In this document: positions 1 through 13,873 of the stretch, piece after piece
Position numbering within the stretch: the first letter of the stretch is position 1
Layout of the letters: each line of letters starts with the position of its first letter
Notes under the pieces: generated by a model
The model's database searches: none
Seen by the model: the letters and a program-made list of their open reading frames with translations, nothing else
Told to the model about the DNA's origin: nothing
Origin: Orientallactaga sibirica
Taxonomy: Eukaryota; Chordata; Mammalia; Rodentia; Dipodidae
Direction of reading: 5' to 3'
Assembly (NCBI GenBank): GCA_036365145.1
Contig: JAEOAD010001901.1
Coordinates: forward strand, 41,926 to 105,925
DNA: 64,000 nt
Program-made: the position numbers and the translations under genes

Positions 1-156
1 GAAAATGAGTGTGCCAGGGCCACTAGCCACTGCAAACAAACTCCAGATGCATGCAGTAGGTTGGGCATCTGGCTTATGTGGATACTGGGGAATTTAATCT
101 AGTTCTTTTGGCTTTGCAAGCAAGTGTCTTAGCTGCTAAGGCATCCCTCCAACCCC
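1..156 (-). mobile_element. ID-headed SINE, cut by window edge
   Basis: Reverse-oriented copy of the window's commonest SINE. It reads from the 'ccactgcaaacaaactccagatgcatg' core through 'catctggcttatgtgg' to the reversed tRNA-like head ('gctaaggcatccctccaacc'). The same modules recur in about a dozen better copies. Its tail lies before base 1. Confidence 0.8.
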
Positions 157-3100
157 TGTTTTACTTTTTTTAAAATTCATTTCTTTAGTTGAACTCTTTT
201 CCCACATTTCTCCCTTGTTCTTTTTATGACCACTCTCTCTTTGTTCCACTTATCACTAATGTCATGTATTCTTTTTCTAGTTTCATTATGATGCACTTCC
301 ATGATGCTTTATTCATTTAATGTTCTTTTTAAACCATTGTTTAATATTTTTGTCCCAAAATATGTGAGGCTGAGGTAGAAGAACCTACATGAATATGAGG
401 ACAGCCTGGGGCTACAGTATCTGTTCTTGATCAGCCTGAGCCATATATTGTAAAATCAGAAGAAAAGAAAAGGAAAAATACAAAAAAATTCTTGTATTAT
501 TTCATGCTGTTCAATGTCACTTGAGTGAAATATTTTCAGTGTTACTTCAGGGAAATATTCCAGTTAATAAACACCTTCAATATAAATTTTATCAAAGCTA
601 ACATTGTAGTTCACCTAGTAGAGATTAGTTGTAGAAATGCAGCTGTTATCTTACAGGAGTCCACCTAATGTAACACACTAACACAATTTGTACATTATTT
701 CCCAATTACAGGGAACTGTATGACCAAACCAAATTTGATCTTCAAGTTAGAGCATGGACTTTCACCATGGGGTGTAGTAGAAGAATCAACTCAGGGGCTT
801 CCAGGCAAGTAATGCATACTGTGTAACATAGGTCAATGAGATGAGAACTCATCAGGAATTGTCATGATGAATGGTATTACTGTGAATCAGACACCTTTTG
901 TGACATGAAGAAAGCTCTACTGTTTTTCTGATATTGAAAAATGTTTTCTCATACATTCCAAAATTTAATTCCCTATATAGGTGTTCTTGGAAAATATGTA
1001 TTAGATATTGTACTAAATTCTCACTTGACTATTTTCTGTATGTTCCAGTACAAGTGTCATTAGTCATTTTCACTGTTGTGACAAAATCCTTAGAAGAAAC
1101 TCCTTAAGGAAGAAAAATATTTATCAAGTATACAATTCTATAATGGAGGTTTTGCTTACAATGTTGACATAAAGATAGTATTTAACACAATTATATTTAC
1201 AGTTACCTGTGAGAGTTAGAAATAACTGAGAAAAGAGAGCATGAGAGTCCATGATAGGGGATGAGAATACTTCTGTGCAATGTGCATGGGAAGAATGTAG
1301 GTGACAAGAGTATCTTAGATTTGTGAAATATAGGAAGTGTGTGAGGGATTTTAAAAAGACAATTTGGGACTTTGAAGAACAAAAATATGAATGACAGTGC
1401 ATAGAAAATTAAGAAATAGTAATAGTCCAATCTCATGTTCTAGATGAAAATAAAATGTAAAGCCAAAAGTGCAACATAAGACCAGATAGTACAAAGAGCT
1501 TTTTTTTGCCAAAAGAGTGTTATCTGTAGTATTTTTAGAAAAATGTGTGTCTTGCAGGTGTTAATTCTAGAGATTCATATCAGTATGGCTGCCACTCAAT
1601 CTGTAACAACAGACTCACAATAGATGAATGCAGGAATTAACCATTTAAAATTTTGAAACCTGAAAACTTGGGTAATCCAGGGAGTCTGGACACATTAAAT
1701 ATTTATGTGTGAGAGATGGACACAAGAAGAAATACTCAATCTCATAGGAATGGAGAAATACTGATCAAGTGTTGCCTTAGAGAGCTCTAGGAAAGAAGTT
1801 TTGGTGGTCTCACCCTTCATGCTAGTCAACCATATTGCTTATTGATGTTCAAAGTATAGGGAATGTTAAGCCTATATTGATCATTTTATTGACCTTTAGA
1901 CATTCATTATCATTATAGCATCACATGTTTAGTTGTAACATGACTCTGAAAATTATGAACACAGGTCAATTTTATGGGTGGATTATTCCCCTTATCACAT
2001 GTAGTTGACTCTTTCTTGGGTACTTAAATCCCTGAATTGAGCTAAGTATCCTTCTTTCTGGTTTTTCACTGTCTGATACACATTTGAGAGGCCTTGTATT
2101 TTTGCCTTTTTGTGCAACAAATGTAGGAATTTGCCTGTTATATCGTATATCAATCTCAAGGGTTTCTAGTGGCTTTTTATATGAAAATACAATTTTATTT
2201 GCCTGCATGTCTGCCATTGACCTTGCCTATAGGTCCATCCATAAATGCTTATACACCACCATCAACAGTGAGCCCAGAATGACTATATCAGTCTATAGAT
2301 GAAACACATCATTTCTGCCAAAAACCACTTGTAGAAAGAACATAGGTGCTCTCCAATTTGTTTTTTATTCTTTACATATCAACTAGTTTTCTGCATTAAT
2401 AGCTTTGTTTTCACTTAATTCATACTGTGTTGCTTTTCAGATTAATATTTTACAATTCTTTTCTCTATTTTAATTACTATAATTTTATTTTCATATTCTA
2501 ATGTGGTTTGTTTTCATTCTTTCTCATGAATCTTTTTTCTTTGTCATCTTCCTTTTCTCCTTCATTCAGAATAATAATGATTGAAAACAGTGTTCATATA
2601 CTATCATTATTAGATATAATAATTTAAAAATATAAAATAATCATATCCACAGCCATGAAACCCAGCATTGACTCTGGAGATCACTCAGTGGGTTAATGTG
2701 CTGTTTGCATAATCATGACTTCAGATACCCAGAATCAACCATAACATTCAGAACCCCTCAAATCTCATAGGGAAGAATCATTGCATATACATCTGTTTAC
2801 AACAGGAGGCACTCTCAAACACTGTAAAAGGCGATGAATGACACCGAAACGTGAACGGTTATTATCAAGTATGCATTTGGAAACAAGTATTTCCAAACTG
2901 TCAAACACACTTCCACATATAAACATATAATAAATAAACCTATCATGAATATGTTCCATGGAGAAATGTGGTGGTGGAGATACTAGAAACCAAACAAAAA
3001 ACATGTCCTATGTTATTGTATTAGAAATCTGCACTAATCTTTATCAATATACCAAACATCTATAGAGGAGAACATCCAGTCATCATGTGCTAAAATGATG

Positions 3101-3520
3101 TGTTAACACTTAGTCAAGTCACTGCAAGTGGAAAATAAAGAAAAACGTTTTTTTCTACCTAGTAGGTTATTTCACTGAAAATGAAATTGTTGAATAAACC
3201 TAATGCAAGAAAGAATTTCTGTCTTCAAAAAAAATTAGATGAGAACTTACTGAGGTGGCAAGAAAACCAAACAAACAATAAATGAACTCACTTATTGGTC
3301 TCTAATAAATTCTGTTAAAATCTAAAGCATTTGCTGTGTTTGCACTCATGTCTTAGATACCTGAAGTCAAGAAACTTACCATAAAGAATAATAAAGAAGT
3401 CAATTGAAAAGCAGTATTAAAATAATTATTTTGAGTTATCTTTTCATAAAATATAATACCCTATCAATTAATAGGAAGCCCTTGTAAGTCAAAGTTTTGT
3501 TTAGTATGTGGTATATAATA
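157..3520. other. Gene-poor flank, probable intron
   Basis: AT-rich sequence with no convincing exon. A B1-like relic may lie at 355-450 and an ID-like relic at 2665-2750, both heavily decayed. I looked for a KRAB A/B box in front of the zinc-finger exon and saw none, so those exons, if they exist, lie outside the window or are unrecognisable. Confidence 0.5.
1972..2230 (-). other. Unrecognised minus-strand open stretch
   Basis: An 81-codon minus-strand frame from an ATG at 2215-2217, with a few open codons before it. It is charged and mixed in composition (…LETLEIDIRYNRQIP…), unlike the low-complexity frames around it. I do not recognise the family and see no splice sites or poly(A) signal tying it to a gene. 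It could be a decayed pseudogene fragment or chance. Confidence 0.15.
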
Positions 3521-3521
3521 A

Positions 3522-6065
<2,544 letters not shown>

Positions 6066-6435
6066 GAATCTCACACAGCTGAAAACCCAAAAGAATGTAC
6101 TGGATGTGGGAGAGTTTTTATTGCCATGTCAGATCTTTATAATCATCAGAAAGCATGGGAAACTTATTTATAAGTCAAATGTTGTTAAACATTACAAAAC
6201 ATGCAGGTGAGGTTCCATGTGAATATATTGAGTGTAGGAAAGCTTTGAGAACTCACATAAAGAAAATTTGTGAATATAATGAATGTGGAAACACATTCAT
6301 ATTCATGTGATTATTAAAATAATGAATATGAGAAAGTTTTATCCAGATGACACAACTCAGTGTGCATCTTAGATAGGTGAAAAGCCTCATGAATGTACTA
6401 AAAGTGAGAAAGCCTTTAAACTAAAGTCATGAGTC
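6066..6435 (+). pseudogene. Decayed zinc-finger repeats past the stop
   Basis: Finger-like codons continue after the stop: a linker-like 'ctcacacagctgaaaaccc', then a Cys-x2-Cys with 'gccatgtcagatctttataatcatcag'. Weaker units follow near 6200-6300 and at 6376-6435, broken by stops and frameshifts. The array was once longer at its C-terminal side. Confidence 0.7.
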
Positions 6436-7549
6436 ATGTCAAATTTCTTCTTTTGTTTGTGGGAAATGTATGGATTGATTTAAGAACTTACACTTGAAAA
6501 CCCATGCAATGATATTACCAATGCTTAATGAGCAATTGTGATGTTGGAATAAGCTAAAATCGGAATGAAGTTTGGGGATAAGAAATTTTCATAGTAGTAT
6601 TTGGTGTCATGAGTACTTTCTGAGTTCTGACCAGTTCCTGGGAATGGGAAGAATGTTGAATTGAAAAGGAATCAGCTGTTTTCTTACAGAGGAAATTTGA
6701 GAATTTGAATTTCAAGACATTGAAGCGTATTTGCTGCAACTGCAACTGTAAAAGAGACTTCCACCTTTGAGGATGGGAATCCCAATATGTATTAGAACAG
6801 TATGAGTAGTGCTGGTCAGTCTGAAAATAGGAGTGGTGTGTAATAACAACACTAAAGGATATTATTGTTCTGTTTTGGTCACTCAACTTATATTGCTTTT
6901 GGAAGTAGAACAAAGGCAGGAAATTCAGTACAGGAAGAACACAAAGCCTTCGGATTGCCACTTTGCAACTAATAGAAATCTTTAATTTCTTGTGTGGAAA
7001 TCCTATGATGTCAAAAATCGAGCTGTGAAGATGAAAAATATTTAAGTGTAGCTGCTTAAATTTTCTGGGAATTTTCACTGTGCAAGGTTGCTCATGCTGG
7101 CATAGTTTAATTTCCCCATGAAACTAGCTTTCAGAGCTGGAGGGGATATATTTGGAGACTAGGTGATTTAGGTACTCAGGTTACTTAGGTAAAGCTTCAA
7201 GGTTTTAGGTTTGTCCTGTTTCTTTTCCCATTTATATTGCTTCAGTATCTTCTTGCTATGTCAATTTTTCCAATGGAAATGTTTACTATGTTTCATTATG
7301 TGTTAAAAATGAATAACTATTTTGAGCTGAAAAGTTTAAAGTTAATAGACTTTATATCTTCTCATTTGAGATGTTGATTTTTGAATTTTGAGCAGTTTTA
7401 TATTTGCTAGTAACCATGGAGACATTTACATCAGAATGAATGCATATGTAATCATAAAATGGTCATTGGTTTATGTGGACCAGGGGCAAAATTTGGATGT
7501 GTGAATGCAAAGTTTCTCCTCTAGCTTCATGTGTTTGTTCAATTCTTGT
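6436..7549. other. No gene seen
   Basis: AT-rich sequence. A 174-codon minus-strand frame (6554-7078) has no recognisable domain and an unstructured composition, so I do not call it. This may be 3' UTR or flank of the zinc-finger gene. Confidence 0.4.
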
Positions 7550-7660
7550 TTACCTGGAATTCATTATGTACTCTCAGGCTGGCCCCTAACTCACAGTAAT
7601 CCATCTATCTCTGCTTTCTGAGTGTGGGCTTTAAAAGCATGTGCCAGTATGCCCAGCTGC
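7550..7660 (-). mobile_element. Old B1-like SINE
   Basis: Reverse B1 pattern: 'tacctggaattcattatg', then 'ctctcaggctggcc', then 'ctgagtgtgggctttaaaagcatgtgcc'. It is divergent from the younger copies. Confidence 0.6.
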
Positions 7661-7746
7661 TATTGAATTTTTAATGTATGTAATTGATATCCAATGTAAA
7701 AATTGTCAGAATAATATCTGAAAAATGATTATCAAATGTTTTAAAG

Positions 7747-8035
7747 GATTTAGGAGATGGTTAATTGGATAAAGCGCATACCATGCAAGCATGAGGGGGT
7801 GATTTTGGATCACCATACCCATGTAAAAATGCTAGCTGTGGGGTTGGCAAAATTGGTCAGTGATTAAGGTACTGTCTGCAAAGTCCAGTGACTGATGATT
7901 AATTCCCCAGTACCTACATAAAGACAGATGGAGAGTGTTACATGCATCTGGAGTTTCTTAGCAAAGGTAGAGGCCATGGCATAAACCTTTTCTTTCTTTC
8001 TCTGTCTCTTTCTGCCCTTACAATAAAAATTAAAT
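7747..8035 (+). mobile_element. Two ID-headed SINE relics in tandem
   Basis: A short, diverged ID-like head at 7747-7835 is followed by a longer copy at 7839-8035. The second has head 'ggggttggcaaaattgg', core 'acatgcatctggagtttc', a C/T-rich stretch and an AATAAA-containing tail. Confidence 0.55.
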
Positions 8036-8165
8036 GTACAAAATGTTTTAAAAATAATGGGTGTGGTTGTTCATGTGTGTAATTCCAGAAAAAAAGCAAG
8101 AACACTAGGAAACCCAGATCTCACTATTTAGTTTGTCTCACTGAATTGACAAGCTCTGAGTTCAG

Positions 8166-9737
8166 GGAAGGACTTAGTATAGATATATCTAACCTCCCAA
8201 TGTCTAAAACTGGGATTTTGTTTATGTAAACATTTCTATAACAAGCAGTAACATTTTATGACCTTTCTCTTAAACATAGAAGCAAAACTTTTAAACAAAA
8301 TATGTCACTTATGACAGGAGGAAGAGTATATTCTACAGTTACATGGATGAATCATAAGGTGTGATTGTTTGAAACACTGTGCCTGTTGCAGTCAGGTCTG
8401 CATTGGTGGCAGAAATCACCTGACCACAGCTATAATACCCATATGCCCAAACCCGACAATACATTCTTTCCAGGAGATGTTAATCCCCAAATCTCTATCA
8501 GCTGGGAACCTAGCATTCAGAACACATAAGTTTATGGGGGGGGCATCTGGATCAAATGACCACATTCGACCCCTGACCCCATAAACTGATAACCCTACAT
8601 GATATAAAATACAATGCCCTCAGTCCAACTTTAAAGTCCTCACAGATTTATCTATCCTAATGATGGTCAAACATGGACATAGTCAAAGATCTTTTTTTTT
8701 TTTTTTTTTGGTTTTTCGAGGTAGGGTCTCACTTTAGCTCAGGCTGACCTGGAATTCACTATGTAGTCTAAGGGTGGCCTTGAACTCACAGCGATCCTCC
8801 TACCTCTGCCTCCCGAGTGCTGGGATTAAAGGTGTGCACCACCATGCCCGGCTCAGTCAAAGATCTTTTAAAGGAGCTTTAATAGCAAAATATCCCTCCA
8901 AAAACATAGTGGCACAGAATAAACACAATGCAAAAGATGACACTGGATATAGCAAAACAATATTCAACCAGTACAAGATTTAAACACAGTGAACATCAAA
9001 CTCTCTCTGTCCAAGTCCAACAACTCTAGTCACTGACTGGTCTTTAAGTCTGATAATTCTATTCAGCAAGAAATCTCTGAAGTGCCAATGCCACCCTCCA
9101 GTTAGGCTACTCATAGTCCTGAAAAGCCTTTTCTGGGGCTGGCAGCTCTTCTTATCAGCCATCTCATGGTCCTGGCTTCTGCACTGTGTCTCCACTGCAA
9201 CCCACAGTCCATCTTTACAGCCCCATAGGGTCTCTATGCAGGCATCCAGCAAACCTGCTTCACACTGTCCATGGCTGTTTCCAAAATCCAAGATGATGTT
9301 GCAAATTCAACGATCCTCTCTTTCCTGCATTTATCATACTCATAATACATGTTGGGGTGCCAATATGTTAATTGAGGGGGAATAAAGCAGACTATGAAGA
9401 AGAGGACACTCCTTAAGCATGTAGACCCCTTCGATAGAGTCTACGTTCTTCCTGCTGCCCCAATGCAGGTCAACTTCAGGACAAGGAATTCATTCTTGGT
9501 CTGTGGTGGAGGCCCCCACCCCAGACCTTAGAAACTGAGAGTTTCTCACTTTTCAGTCCATGGATGACCTAAGACTCCAGGAGCCTTTCATGTGTCATTC
9601 CACTAGACAACCCAAACATTATGAGTGCCCAGATGCTCCCTCCTAATCCATGTATAAGATGACTATTAACCTAGGGTTTATATCAGAGTAACAAAAGATG
9701 GCCCTGGCTGGTAACAGGATTCTGTGGTATTCAGATG
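8166..9737. other. Unassigned sequence, probably old repeats
   Basis: Apart from a B1 insertion at 8696-8853 I see no gene. The stretch 8370-9360 has the look of an old dispersed element (several proline/serine-poor frames, none conserved to my eye), but I could not name a family. A short 103-codon minus-strand frame at 8980-9291 is not convincing as a gene. Confidence 0.3.
8696..8853 (-). mobile_element. B1-like SINE with target duplication
   Basis: A poly(T) start is followed by 'ggtttttcgaggtagggtc' and the complete reversed B1 body, ending in 'accatgcccggct'. The 15 bp 'agtcaaagatctttt' flanks it at 8681-8695 and 8855-8869, a clean target-site duplication. Confidence 0.9.
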
Positions 9738-12700
9738 AGGCCTTGGGAAACATAATCATCATTGTGCTACATATGATTCCTGAGCAGATACATTATTATA
9801 GATAAGGACTGGTGAGACATGATCACAAATTTGTCAGAGATGAGACCTGTGGAGACATGATCATCATTGTATTATAGCTGAGGCCTGGGGAGAAATGATC
9901 ATCATTGTGTCATGGATGAGGCCTTGGAAGACATGATCATTGTGCTTCCATTGAGGACTGGGAAGACATAATCATCATTGTTTTATATGTGAGGACTGGT
10001 GAGTCATGATCATCGATATGTTACAAATGTGGACTGTGGATATATGACCATGATTCTGCTACAGATGAGTTCTGGGGAGACATGAACATTGTGTTACAGA
10101 TGAGGCCTTGGAGACATGTTCATCCCTGTGTTACAAATAAGGCCTGGGAAGACATAATCATTGTGTTGCAGATGTGGCCTGAAAAGTCATGATCATCTGT
10201 GTTTTACAGGTGAGATCTTGGAAAACAATCATCAATGTGTTACAGACAAGGCCTGGGTAAACTTGATAACTCTTGTTTTAAAGATAAGGCCTGGCTAGCC
10301 ATGATCATCCCCGTGTTATAGATGTAGCCTGGGGAGACATTATCATCATTGTGTTATGGATGAGGCCTCAGGAGACATGATCATCATTGTGCTACATATG
10401 AGTCTTGGGCAGACATGATTATCATTATTACAGATGAGGCCTGTTGAGACATGGATGAGGCTTGTGGAGACATGATGAGGCTTGTGGAGACATGGTCATC
10501 ATTGCATTAAAGATCAGACCTGGAGTGAAATCAAACCCATTGTGTTATAGATGAGGCTTGGGGAGACAGGCTCTTCATTATGTTACAGATGAGACCTGTG
10601 GAGATATGATCATCATTTTGTTGCCAATGAGGTCTGGGGAGACACAATCGTTATTGTGCTGCAGGTGCAGACTAGGGAGACATCATCATTGTATTAAAGT
10701 TCAAACCTCAGAAGACATGATCATCATTGTGCTACATATGAGTCCTGAACAGACTTGATTATCATTGTTACAGATGAGGCCTGGTGAGACATGATCATCA
10801 TTGTGTTACAGATGTGGCCTGGGGATAAATGACCATGAATGTGTTACAGATGCAGCATGGGGAGACATGATCATTGTGTTACATATGAGGCCTGGGAAAA
10901 CATGATCTTCATTGTGCTACAGATGAGTTCTGGGGATCTATGATCACCATTATGTTACAGATGATCCCTGGACAGACATGATCATCACTGTGTTACAGAC
11001 GGGGCTTGGGGAGAAATGATCATTGTGGTACAGATTAGTCCTTGCTGGTCTTGATCATCATTGTGTTACAGGTGAGTCCTGGTAGACATAATCATCATAG
11101 TGTTACAGATGAGGACTGCAGATAAATGATCATTAATGTGTTACAGATGGGGCATGGGAGACATAGTCATCAGCATTTTACAGGTGACACCTGAGTGACA
11201 TAATCCTTTTTTTTTTTTAACAGATGTGGCCTTTGGAGACATGATCATCATTGTTTTACAGGTGATTCCTTGGAAGGCATGATCATCATTATGTTACATA
11301 TGATACCTCGAGAGACATGATCATCATAGTTTTATAGGTAAGGCCTGGGGAGATATAATCAACAATGTGTTACAGATGAGACCTCAGTAAACATGAACAT
11401 CAATGTTTTACAGATGAGGTCTTTGGAGACATGATCATCATTGTGCTACAGATGAGACCTGGGGAGATATGATCATTGTTGTGTAACACGTGAGGCCTCT
11501 GGAGACATGATCATCATTGTATTAAAGATGCGACCTGGGGACACATGATCAACCTTGTGTTAAAGAAGAGGCCTGGCCAGCCATGATCATCACTGTGTTA
11601 CAGATGAAGCCTCGGGAGACATAATCACTGTGTAACAAATGAGGCCTGGGGAGACATGATAGTCATTGTTTTATATATGAGGCCTCAGGAGACATGTTCA
11701 TTATTTTGCTACAAATGAGGCCTTGGTAGACATGATCTTCATTGTCTTGCAGATGTGGCCTGGGCAATCATGATCATCAACATTTTATAGGTGAGGCCAA
11801 GGGAGACATAATCATCATAGTGTTACAGATGAGGCCTGAGGAGACATGATCATCCTTGTTTTACAAGTGAGTCATTGGGTGACATAATCATCAATGTGTT
11901 ACTGATGTGGCCTGGGGAGACTTGATCATTCTTCTGTTAAACATGAGGCCTGAACATGATCATAATTGTGTTATAGGTGAGGCCTTGGAAGTCATTATCA
12001 TTGTTGTGTTACAGATGAGGCCTCAGAATACATGATCATCATTGTGCTACATATGCACACTGGACAGACATTATTATTCTTGTTACAGATGATGATTGGT
12101 GAGATATAAACATCAGTGTGTTATAGGTGAGGTCTGTGAAGACATGTTCATTGTTGTATTAAAGATCAGACCTCTGTAGACATGATCATTGTGTTACAGA
12201 TGAGGCCTTTGGAGACATGATCTTCATTGTAGTACAGATGTTCCCAGCAAGACATGATTATCATTGTGCTACATATGAGTGGGGTTACACAACCATTAAT
12301 GTGGTACAGATGAGGCCTGGGGAGACATGATCATCATTGCATTACAGATTAGGCTTAGGGAGAAGTGATCATCATTGTGCTACATATGAGTCCTGGGCAG
12401 ACATGATCAGCATTGTTAAATATGATGACAGGTGAGACATGATCATCAATGTGTTAGAGATGAGGCCTGTGGAGACATGATTATCATTGTGCTTCAGATA
12501 CACCTAAGGAGATATGACCATCATTGTGTTAGCAATGAGGCCTGGAGAGACATGTCATCACCATATTACAGATGAGACCTGGGGAGACATGCTCATCATA
12601 GTAATCATCATTGTATTACAGATGAGGCCTGGGGAGACAAAATGATTGTATTACAGAAGAGACTGTGGCATTCATGATCATCACTGGGTTATATGTGAGG

Positions 12701-13396
12701 CCTGGGGAGACATAATCACCATAGTGTTACAGATGAATCCTGGAGAGACATGATCATCCATATGTTACAGATGGGGAATGTGGAGACATGATCATCATTG
12801 TTTTATAGATGAGGCCTTTAGAGACATGATGAGCATTGTTTTAGAGGTGGGGACTGGGGAGACATAATGAACAATGTGTTCCAGATGAGGCCTGGGAAGA
12901 TATGATCACCGTTGTTCCAGATGAGGCCTGGTGAGACATGATTATCAATGTGTTAGAGATGATGCCTGAGAGACATGATTATCATTTTGTCACAAAGGAG
13001 ACCTGGGGAGACAAAATCATGATTGTGTTACTGATGATGTCTGGGGAGGAGACATTATCATCATTGTGCTGTAGATGCAGCCTAGGTATACATCATCGTT
13101 GTGTTAAAGATGAGTCCTTGGGAGACATGGCCCTCATTGTGTTACAGATGACCCCTGTGGAGAAATGATTATAATTGTGTTTCAGATTAGGTTTTGGGGG
13201 AAATGATCCTCATTGTGTTTCAGATGAGGCCTGGGAAGTCATGATCATCATTGTGTTACAGGTGAGGACTTGGGAGACATAGTCACCACAGTGTTAAAGA
13301 TGAGGCTTGGGGAGATATGATCATCAATGTGTTAATGATGGAGCAAGGGTAGATATGATCATCTTTGTTTTACAGGTGAGGTCTGGGGAGAATGTA
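9738..13396. repeat. Degenerate ~37 bp minisatellite, about 3.7 kb
   Basis: Roughly 95-100 imperfect copies of a unit near 'gatgaggcctggggagacatgatcatcattgtgttaca' in meaning: purine-rich half, then a TGATCA palindrome, then 'attgtgttaca'. Units are 33-40 bp with frequent small indels. A rarer variant carrying 'gctacatatg' recurs at 9766, 10391, 10731, 12046, 12268 and 12379; two spacings are 333-340 bp (about nine units) and others are 111 and 222 bp, so multi-unit duplication is likely. No long open frame follows the period. Confidence 0.9.
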
Positions 13397-13873
13397 AAGA
13401 GCCAAAATGTTATATTTCTCTATATTTCTTTATATCAAGCTTAGAGAAAAATAGAAGTCACTTCCTTGTAGGAGCTCATAAAAGAATGGAATGAAACACA
13501 TGCTTAAGCAGATGGGGATGGCAGATAAACAAGATGCTCTGCTGGTCTGAGTAGCATTACACCAGGCCTGCAATTTTGAGAAAAATCCCTAAGTGCAGAT
13601 AAGTGGGACATTTGGAGTCTCTTGGTCACAGGCCTACTCCCATACCCCCATGTGCTTCCTGTAACTGACCAACAGAACTGTTCACAAGTTCGTTTTGTTT
13701 TTTCTTCCCTATATTCTTCTAAGAATGGAATGTCCCTGCTGTAATGCGCCAAATTCAACTTTATGTTTAAAATTATTTTTATGTCTGTAACTGTAGCATG
13801 AGTTGTGATTTATGGTTTAGCTCCTATCCTGTTTCTGCAATAAACATTTTGTACTTTTTGCCAATGCTTCTCA
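13397..13873. other. Unassigned, LTR-like composition
   Basis: No open frame of interest. It carries an AATAAA near its right end ('ctgcaataaacattttg') shortly before the L1 begins, so it could be part of an LTR or an old 3' end. I cannot name a family. Confidence 0.25.

Noticed and set aside
6554..7078. 174-codon minus-strand frame
   Set aside because: No domain, no signal peptide or coiled coil, no splice or poly(A) context; random AT-rich frames of this size are expected occasionally.
10558..13168. Short open frames in the minisatellite
   Set aside because: The unit length varies and frame is not kept; stops are frequent.
9738..13396. CRISPR-like array
   Set aside because: The units are contiguous and diverged, with no unique spacers, in a mammalian setting.
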